64,000 nt of DNA, from NCBI GenBank assembly GCA_963693305.1, contig OY855913.1, forward strand, positions 21,622,114 through 21,686,113, read 5' to 3'. Of the stretch, positions 55,794 to 64,000 are shown in pieces (positions within the stretch are counted from its first letter, which is position 1; each line of letters begins with the position of its first letter). This stretch comes from Meandrina meandrites (Eukaryota > Cnidaria > Anthozoa > Scleractinia > Meandrinidae). The notes beneath the pieces are model-generated. The model was given only the letters and a program-made list of their open reading frames with translations, had not been told where the DNA came from and did not search any database. The position numbers and the translations under genes were made by a program.

Positions 55794-57336
55794 CAATCAG
55801 CTAGAGTTGAATTTAGATGACCGTGACCTTTATATTTCTGCACATCTTGAATGACTTTCCTGAAACTTGGCTATGGAATGTATTTTGTCAATAGGGTTTA
55901 AATTTTTGAGGTTAAAACAAGCTCTTTTTTGCCTCAACGAATGAAAGTGAATTGCTGTGCAAAAATAAACACAGAACTTGTAAGTAATAAAAATGTTTTA
56001 TTTCATTTTATTCATGACCACTGCTCGTAAAGCATGTATTTATGCCAGCTGACATGTGAAAAGAGCAAATTAAAAAGCAGCATTTGATATGTGGATTGAA
56101 GAGCCCAAATTTAAGCAATGGTCTATGATGGTGAATGAAATGTGTATTTAACAAATTGACGTCAGTTTTTTATGCGTCTGTCTTGTTATTGATGATAAAT
56201 TGCATCATAACATTGTCAAAGTGTTGTCTACAACAAACTTTGGTTGCCGTTAACGTTTTTGTGTGTTGTGTAACTTCCTTTAACTCTGCTGCAGGTGTGC
56301 ATTTATTTTTGAGTGATGTGATGTCAATATACTTCATTATACATGTAGGCCAAGCAAAAATTATAGAAATTAAAATGTTATTTAATTTAAGTTGATTTTA
56401 GCAATAACTTTCCCATGGCTTGATACATACATTGTGAAATATGTTCATATAGTTCACAGTTGAATGCTCTGGACTTGACAAGAGATCCAAAATTGTAGAT
56501 CTCATTTTAATTAATTCAGTGGTAGGTTAAAGGAGCATACGTTAACAGTAAGGGCCCCTCCCCAGCCTTGAAAAAAGCTCCCCCCCCCAAAAAAAAAAAA
56601 GTAGTTGGAGTTGACATTGTGGTGAACTTTTTGTTAGCCAAAGTTGTTGCAGCTATTACTCAAATTATAATCTTGCTCATGGTATGCTTACAAGCAAATC
56701 ATCTGCAAAATAATATTAATAATCATGATTGTATGATTGTAAAAAATTTTGACAGACATGATGCCCAACTACAGTTGGGATTTGACAGACATGATGCCCA
56801 ACTACAGTTGGGATTTGCCAGACACTGGCAAATTGTGGTCAGCCATTAATTGTCCAATGAGCACCTGTTATTTGCAGTTCTATTAATGCTGCTCCGACAT
56901 GTGCCCTAAAATAGCTACTTCTGATTGCTCTTTTTGTATCGATGTACATCAGCAATATATATCCAACATAAATTAACATATAATTTTCATCTCTCTCCAG
57001 AAAAAAAGTGTCGATCATGGAATGACAAAAGCTGGAATTCAACAGAAAAGGAGAGGAGCTGTCTGGACAATGAAGAGTTGAACCTGAGGTTAGTTGAATA
57101 GTTTAAACACACAACAGCAATAAGTTGACGACATGGGGAACTCTGAAAATATAAATTGGATGGGGATGCTTGTTAAGAATTTTGCAGTACAGTTCACCCC
57201 TAACAGGTTCCTGGATCCTTTTCAGCTGGGGTACTGTGGGGTTCAAGTTAATGTTTAGCAAAATAAATGCACATGTAGACAGCTCTTTTATTGATGAGTA
57301 CACAGTGATAAGTAACACTGGCTGGTTGCCTAAGAT

Positions 57337-57470
57337 TTTCAATTCCTTTGCAATTTATTTATTTATTTAATTTATTTTTATTTATTTTTATTTGCAATTG
57401 AGACACACAGTTGTTACAATTCTTGTTGCCCGATGGTCTGTGCTGCTTACAATAGGTTACTTATAATAAT
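57337..57470 (-). mobile_element. short retroelement insertion with 14-bp target duplication
   Basis: A perfect 14-bp duplication TGGTTGCCTAAGAT (57323-57336 and 57471-57484) flanks 134 bp. It has an (AAAT)n-like tail near one end, which on the minus strand is the 3' end. This fits target-primed insertion of a truncated LINE or SINE. Class unknown. Confidence 0.7.
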
Positions 57471-59265
57471 TGGTTGCCTAAGATACCTCCCAAACAAGAA
57501 TCACTATTTAGAAAATAACCTGTATAGTGCAGTTACCTTAGAGGTACTATACAGACGTGTGACAACTATGAAATTTGAATTGGAACACCCTTAAAGCGGG
57601 GTACCATAATACCATGTTCAACCCTACAAGTGAAAAGTGGATCGTTATATTACAAAGTATGACTCTGGCAACGAGGCATGCGAGCCATTCCAGTTAGTAG
57701 CTACATTAAAGCACTTCGGTTAATTAGCATACATCAGGCACTGCAGTTAGCCTAAATAGCACTTTGGTGAGCCCACAGTTAGCTTTAAGGTAGCGGCTTG
57801 CTGCTAGCCTTTTTGTTTTGATTAGAGATTTCTGTCTTGTATGCCCAACTACCTCGCATATATTTGTTTGTAAGACGTGTGAAATGTGATGTACTGTAAA
57901 GAAAATCATTTGAAGAAAAATATTCAATAGAAACTGATGAAACAATTCATGTGAATTTATTTCTGGGTTACGTTAATCATACTTTCTGAATAACACACAC
58001 TTGAATCCTTAAATTTGGTGGTAGCACAACATAACATAACTGCCAAAAAAAATAGATTGAAGTGAACCTACATTTAATAATGTAGCCAATTTTTTAAAGC
58101 CTTGTTAATTGACTTCTGATGCTCTGTTGAAATCAAACTTCATCTGGACTCGAACAATGTTCAGCCAGTTATCTTTACATGTAGTTTCATTATCTCTATT
58201 GAAAACTCTCTGCAGTAGCCTGTGTAGGGAAGCGCGACGGCTGTTCACACTGGCTATCTCTGCAGCAAAATTCTTCCAATCAGGGAACACTTTAGCCTGT
58301 TGTGAGAGTTAAATTAAAAGAGTTAAATTAACAATGTGCCTCCCTGGGATTGAGATTACTAGTAACTTTTACTTTGAATCTTATATCACTGCCCAGATGT
58401 GTTGAATGTTTTGGAGTAAACCTACCTTCTGAGTAACAATTAAAATCACACTCTTGGTGACATTTGTTTTATCATTAAACATCTTTTCATTATAATTAAA
58501 ATTGTATTGCATAACTGCAATACTACCTGATTTAAATAATACCACTGATGGCTGGAAGAAACATTTAATGTCAATGTTATCTCAGCGATTTATTATTTTT
58601 TTTTATCAGTGAAAAGTTAAGGAATGTTGAAAATGATCATGTCTGAAACAAGGACGTCACCACGGTATATACCAAACCAGGAAATCACATTGGCAATCCT
58701 GTCACAGATGCAGTTAAAAAAATAATTTTTCAGTTGTTAAGATCCCAATATAAATCATTGCTTTTTATAGAATCATCTCACTTATTCTAGCATCCCCTGT
58801 TTCTAAGAATATTTGCTAGCCACATGAACTTAGATTCCAGTGCCTGCATGTCGCACCTCCAAATTATTCTGCTGCATCGAAGAAAGCATGAACTGAAGGA
58901 AGGATGACAATCTCAAGGTTATCTGCCTTATCAAAATTGTATAAATTTTGTAGCATTGAACGCAATGATCAAGTTAAACTCGAAACAGCAAGGGATCGCA
59001 AACAATGGCACCAACGTAGGATCTGCCCTGCTTTATCGGTTCTCGTCATGTTGGTGTCTTGCAAAGTCTACTTTTCCATGTAGTACCAGCGTTGCTGTGT
59101 TGTTCACAATGGTCAACTGTAGTGACTGTTCTTAGGTTGGGGAGGGGGGGGGGGGGGGGTATCCTACTATACTAAGGGAAGTTCATGCCAAAAAATATGG
59201 CTCTTAAGTGGGGGCTGGCCAAAAAAACCGTTTAAGTTGGCTTTCTTAATGACAGCATCAATAAT

Positions 59266-59444
59266 ATATCCACATTTGACCCTTGCTCACCATAGAGTCT
59301 CCAGTAGCTCAGTGGTTAGAGCATCCGACTAGATCACGGAGGGTCATGGGTTCAAATCCCATCTGGTGCTCGGTTTTTTTTCCGAGTTCCTATTTAATGA
59401 TGCAAATATTTATCTTATTGTATTTCTTCTAGACTCACTTGGTG
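59266..59444 (+). mobile_element. tRNA-bearing insertion (SINE-like)
   Basis: 179 bp flanked by the 9-bp duplication ATCAATAAT (59257-59265 and 59445-59453). Copy A has the empty site. It contains a tRNA-like sequence followed by a T8 pol III terminator, then about 70 bp of unrelated tail. Confidence 0.75.
59297..59371 (+). tRNA. tRNA-like sequence with A and B boxes and T8 terminator
   Basis: The D arm AGCTCAGTGGTTAGAGC is perfect, and the T arm ATGGG-TTCAAAT-CCCAT is perfectly paired. The anticodon arm TCCGA-CTAGATCA-CGGA has an eight-base loop and a shortened stem. The acceptor stem pairs only partly. TTTTTTTT follows at 59374. Probably transcribed by pol III but not a normal tRNA; the amino acid cannot be assigned safely. 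Confidence 0.55.
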
Positions 59445-59785
59445 ATCAATAATGATAGTTCAAAAATACTACTGGAATGTCTAAGGGGTTCTACAAATTT
59501 ACATTTTCCCAGAGGAACATACCCTTGACCGCTCCCCCCCCCCCCCCCCCCTACTTGGGGTTATCCAGTACCATAGTTTCATGTGAAGCAGTATAATAAT
59601 GCATCATATTGCATTGCAAGCCCTTTGTGCAAGGAAGTTAAATCTGCAAACTTCAGAATGTTACGTTCTTGATTTGTCCCTTGTAGACGTGTTCCAAAAT
59701 GGTAGTGTTTCCTTTTTTGCAAATTTTCTTATTTCAACAAGACACAGAAATACGAGACAAAATTCCGCATAAAAATGGAGTGGAG

Positions 59786-60614
59786 CAGGGTTTACCCAAC
59801 GACCGAATCTTTCCAAAGACGTCAGAAGTGTCGTAAACGGATTTCTCTATGTTCTAGAAGGCTTTTTAGTTAATTTGGAGATGCCCTAAAAAATATTTAT
59901 CTGTTCGGATATTTAAGGGGAACTTTCGTCGTTTCGAAAATTCTAGGGTCCTTTTTTGAGTCATCCGAAAGTTTTAGCTATCCTGATGGATCTTGTCGAA
60001 AGTTCGAGGACACTGAGAGACCATATTTTCACTAGAAAATTTTAGGGGAAGTTTTTCGTTATACGTGTGCCTATCGAAATTTCGCGAAAATACTAGGCAA
60101 TATAAATGTTTATCCGAATATTATAGGCGTTAAACCTATTCATCCGAAAACGTTAGGGGGTGTAAATTCTGAACCGATCAAGGGATTGTTGTTGGCGTAG
60201 GAATCTTTTTACGGTCAAAACCGAATAATTTGATCGTTTTAGATGCTCTGACCACAAAAATAACTTCTCCAATAATCTGATAAGTAGGCTAATGCCGAGC
60301 TCAATCACCTCAATTGCCTTTATCTTTCATTAGGTTCACGTACATTCCTGATTACCTCTAATGCTCACCGAAACTTTTAGCAGCTTTTGGAATAATTAAG
60401 CCAAACGAAAATTTTAGAGAACAAACAAAACCGTCCGAAAATTATGGGACATGATAAAAGTGAGCACATCAATTCCCAAAATTCTAGGGAAACTTTATGA
60501 TTTTCCGAAAAAATTTGAGAAGTCTAGCCCGTCGCTGGGAAAAAATTTCGAAATTCTTAGGCGACCTTCCATCCGAACAGATATTTTACCGAAATATTCC
60601 GTTGGGTGCCCCTG
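59786..60614. mobile_element. 829-bp CAGGG-ended MITE with internal degenerate repeats
   Basis: Ends CAGGGTTTACCCAACG and, inverted, CAGGGGCACCCAACGG, flanked by GTGGAG (59780-59785 and 60615-60620). The interior is a run of diverged units built on CCGAAAATTTTAGG, on both strands. Absent from copy A. The ends are hAT-like but the duplication reads as 6 bp. Confidence 0.65.
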
Positions 60615-62308
60615 GTGGAGGTACAAATGTAGGTACATTTAAAAACATCAATACATGAGGAATGGTAAAAACTTGCCAGGATTGAAATGGATTAAGAAAT
60701 CCTAAGCATGGATAGAACCAGCCTCTGGGGCTTTCATTGATACTTTAGATGTCACGCAACACTTCGCATCTGCAGGTCGTTACCAGGGTGGTCACACTTA
60801 GTTTATTTTGCTGACACGTTTTGTTAGTTTGGTTGTCACACAACGCCAGCCCTGTCGACTGAAATTATTTTCCCTTTTAAAACCTGATAAATTAGTTTTC
60901 ATAAGATTATAAATATTGCAACTGTTTTATTTATTTGATCCTTTTCTTTATATTCATGCAGGTTGTTAGATGCTATTGATGCTTATATCCTTCAAGTCAG
61001 CATAAACCAAGACAAAGACAAAGGCAGTTGACCAAGGTTTAATCAGAGGTAGAACAAGAACTAAGTAGACTTTTCTTTCAAATTATTTGAAAATAATTGA
61101 AGCCAAACATTATTTCTGTCCAAAACCATTTACTGAAGAAGAGACGAGGCGAGACAATTTTACCATAAATATTAATTGCCTGAAAGTTCAAATTTTACAA
61201 GTAATTTATTATCAATCATTTAGGCAAAAACAATCTTCACTACCATTTTGAATTGTTTGAGAAGTCAAAACCTAACAACAAATTTATTGTCAATCAATTG
61301 CAGTCACACTGGTTGCTCCTTTCCACACAGCTTTGCAATGTTGCGGCGTGATGTTTTAATGTTAATTAGCATTTTACTTGTGCGACTTGGAAATTGAGTT
61401 CAAGTTTGTGCCAGCAAGTTGCCAAGTTCCGTTTGAGTTTTGACACGTTCCGGCTTTCATTTTTTGTGTTATAGCTGAGGCGATACAACTTCTGTGTCAT
61501 AGAAAGAGGAAATATTTAAGGTTTGGGCGGCTATTCATCTTCAGAGTGGGAAAATTAGCAGATAGGTCGAGTTTACATTGCCAAACTGGGAAACGCACTT
61601 TAAAATTAAATGTGTTATACCTGATTCACACCAACAAAACATGTTTAGTTAAACCAGGTTTAAGAAAATGAAAATCAGCAACAGACAACTGACAGACTAA
61701 ATTTTACATAAGGTTCAAGTAAGCTCTAACTTGTGCTTTCATTGTGCTAAGTTCGAAGTCGATAAACATCAGTCAGCAACTTCCATGAAGAAAACAATTT
61801 TAAACCATGTTTAACTAAACAACATTTAAACTTGTTTCCCTCTTTGACACAGAAGTGGTATTGTCTCAGCTTTAATACAAAAATGAAAACCACAACTTGT
61901 AAAACTCAAATGGCGGCGCAAACTCGAATTGAATTTGCATGTAGCTCAAGTAAACTGCAAAGTCTATATTGCAGCCTAACGCTGCAACATTGCACTGTTG
62001 TGTGGAAAAGAACATCTGGTTTTACTACTTAAATCGTTTAGTAATCAATTTATCGAGCACGTTCTTTATAACATTTTGAATTGTCTGTGAAGTCAACCCT
62101 TGCTAGACATTTATCATAAATCAGTTTTAAGCACGATGTTCATTGCCAGTTTGAATTGTCTGGGAAACAATAATGTTGCAATCAAATTGTCTGTGTAATC
62201 AAAAACTTAACCAGAAATTTATTGCTATAATTAATTTCCTTAGCCAGTGGTATGTTATGTTTTTGTATCAGTCCTTTATTTGTTAACATCTGTTTCAACG
62301 GGAGTAAT

Positions 62309-62884
62309 GTTCCCGCCAAAAGACTTGGAAAAAATACGGGCGCTTAAAATACGCATGCGCCATTTTTTTAAAAAAACCTGATGAATTTGCTCTGTATGTA
62401 TACTCCTTTTAAAATTTTGTAATTTTCCCGCCAAAAAACTTAGAAAAATACAGGCGCCTAAAATACGCATGCGCCGTTTTTTTAAAAAAAAAAATTGTAG
62501 TTTAATTAGAACTAAAGAAAATTGTGAATAATCTTTTATTTCCCAAGTGTGTGCTCTATTTAATTCTTATTTAAAGTGTAGTCCAATAAAGTCAGCAATT
62601 TCTTTGTGATGTTTATTGATCTTTATTTATTATACAATAAAGTCTTCAATAGATACAAGTGTTGTGTGAAAATTACTTTTATTCACTTCAAATGTTCTCT
62701 AATTATGAGCTAATTAGTTAATAGAAATCAATTAAATTATAAAAAAGATGTCAAGAAAAAATGTTCCCTTTATATATTAAGTCTTTTGGCGGGAAAATTT
62801 GGAAAAATTTGCACAGCGTTTCCCCTGGCAACTTTTTTGACAAAAAATTCAAAATGGCTTCCCTTAAGAATTTCCCGCCAAAAA
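62309..62884. promoter_or_regulatory. cluster of E2F-like and NRF1-like sites (copy B)
   Basis: TTCCCGCCAAAA-type sites at 62309-62321, 62423-62436, 62784-62797 (reverse) and 62871-62884, and TACGCATGCGCC at 62350-62361 and 62464-62475, in the same order and spacing as copy A. The first site is an exact match here but a near match in copy A. Confidence 0.45.
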
Positions 62885-64000
62885 TATTTGAACATCGCCT
62901 CGTGCAAAAATTTGAAAATGAAACGACGATTTCTTTCTAACACCGTTAAAAAAATATCTAACGAGGAAGTTTCAGCCCGTTGCTTTTTAAAAATCAAGTT
63001 TTGAATGGAAAATTCTCTCTCCGAAACGTTTTAGTTTTTCAAAGTTTTTGCACGAGATGATGTTTTAGATTTAAAACCTTTCACAACTGGCAATATTTTT
63101 TTGCAACACAGGACAGATTCAAAGAATAACTTCAAAAAATTTACCCTTACCTATTTGTAATTGTTATAAAGACATTTGGAGCAGAGACAACAATGCAGTG
63201 ACAAAGAAACTTCTCTTTTAGTCGCGAGAGCTGTGACAAAATTGATTTCACACTAAACTGTCGTTAACGTACCGTCACGAAATAAACCCGAGCAAAACAA
63301 TTTTGCACAACAGTTGTGAAGATTTTAGGAGCAGTAAAAAACAATTTGAACTGTTGTTCAATTCCCAACACCTCTTGTAATGTGCCGATTTATTGCTTAC
63401 GATATCGTTGTTGCTTGCTGATTTCAGGTTTTATTTTAATTTCGACTGCAACTTCAACAATTCAGAAATCAGCTTGAACGTAATTCATTTGTGTCTTTTA
63501 ATGCTATGTCCTGTGTTACAACGAATGCCGGTTGCATAAGGTCTTTTACTACTTACAAGTAAATTAATTTCACATGACAAAACCCAAATGCCTGGTCAAA
63601 GACTCAGAGGATAATCCCACCTTTAACACGAACATTTGGTAAAAAAGTAAACAACGAATAAAAGGTTATACTGACCACAGTAAACATAAGGAAATCAAGA
63701 TGAAAATAATTGGTAACTAGTAAATTCTTTTTTGTTTACTACAGCTCCTTTTCATGTTTTTTTCATTTTACACTTACTGGAAAAAACCTGTTTTGCCGTT
63801 CCAAAAAGCTTATAATATATTCACGACATCCGCCATAATTTTTTATATTGTAAGGCAAGACAATTCTTGGTAAAAATGCAAAAACGATTTGCGTGCCACA
63901 TAATTATTAGTTGCTCGATATCTTGACCTTTTAACCTCGTTCATTAAATGAATAACGTTCAAGTCAGTTCACCCTTGAAAAATTCGCAAGTCGAAATGCA

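Larger units (their letters stand above)
50560..64000 (+). repeat. segmental duplication, copy B
   Basis: Collinear with 400-9950 and running past the window end. It carries extra insertions at 50975-51930, 54081-54955, 55448-55793, 57337-57470, 59266-59444 and 59786-60614, each with an empty site in copy A. No protein gene was recognised. Confidence 0.9.

Overview
Animal nuclear DNA, most likely from an anthozoan cnidarian such as a stony coral. It is AT-rich and intron-bearing, crowded with miniature inverted-repeat transposons (MITEs), and carries a tandem family of single-exon TRIM-NHL genes together with a Polinton/Maverick-class element. The species is inferred from overall character; nothing in the window proves it.

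Layout. (1) 400-9950 and 50560-64000 are two copies (A and B) of one non-coding segment, lying in the same orientation about 50 kb apart. Copy B is longer, mainly because of clean transposon insertions whose target-site duplications can be read by comparison with copy A. (2) Between them lie three related TRIM-NHL units on the minus strand: unit a (13100-19008, 5'-truncated gene), unit b (28159-33110, intact gene at 30649-32904) and unit c (35450-48950, intact gene at 46505-48757). (3) 19549-27950 is the body of a Polinton/adintovirus-like element abutting TRIM a. It has a packaging ATPase, five small proteins of unknown function (three or four with hydrophobic segments), a DDE integrase, a protein-primed family B DNA polymerase broken by one in-frame TGA, and a small zinc-binding protein. 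No protease, no full capsid gene and no terminal repeats were found, so the copy is truncated. (4) Unit c is split by a 5.4-kb element with 61-bp terminal inverted repeats (38794-44213). It carries a frameshifted tyrosine recombinase and a DEDDh exonuclease, and the exonuclease is itself interrupted by a 1.46-kb MITE (41521-42976).

How it fits together. The intact TRIM genes encode RING, B-boxes, coiled coil, filamin domain and a six-bladed NHL propeller, the layout of TRIM2/3/71-type E3 ligases. In the propeller the three paralogues differ mainly at the same two loop positions of every blade, which suggests diversification of a binding surface. The mobile-element genes form separate selfish modules. 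Their breaks (a TGA in the polymerase, a frameshift in the recombinase, a MITE in the exonuclease) indicate decayed copies. No rRNA gene, CRISPR array or bacterial-type operon is present.
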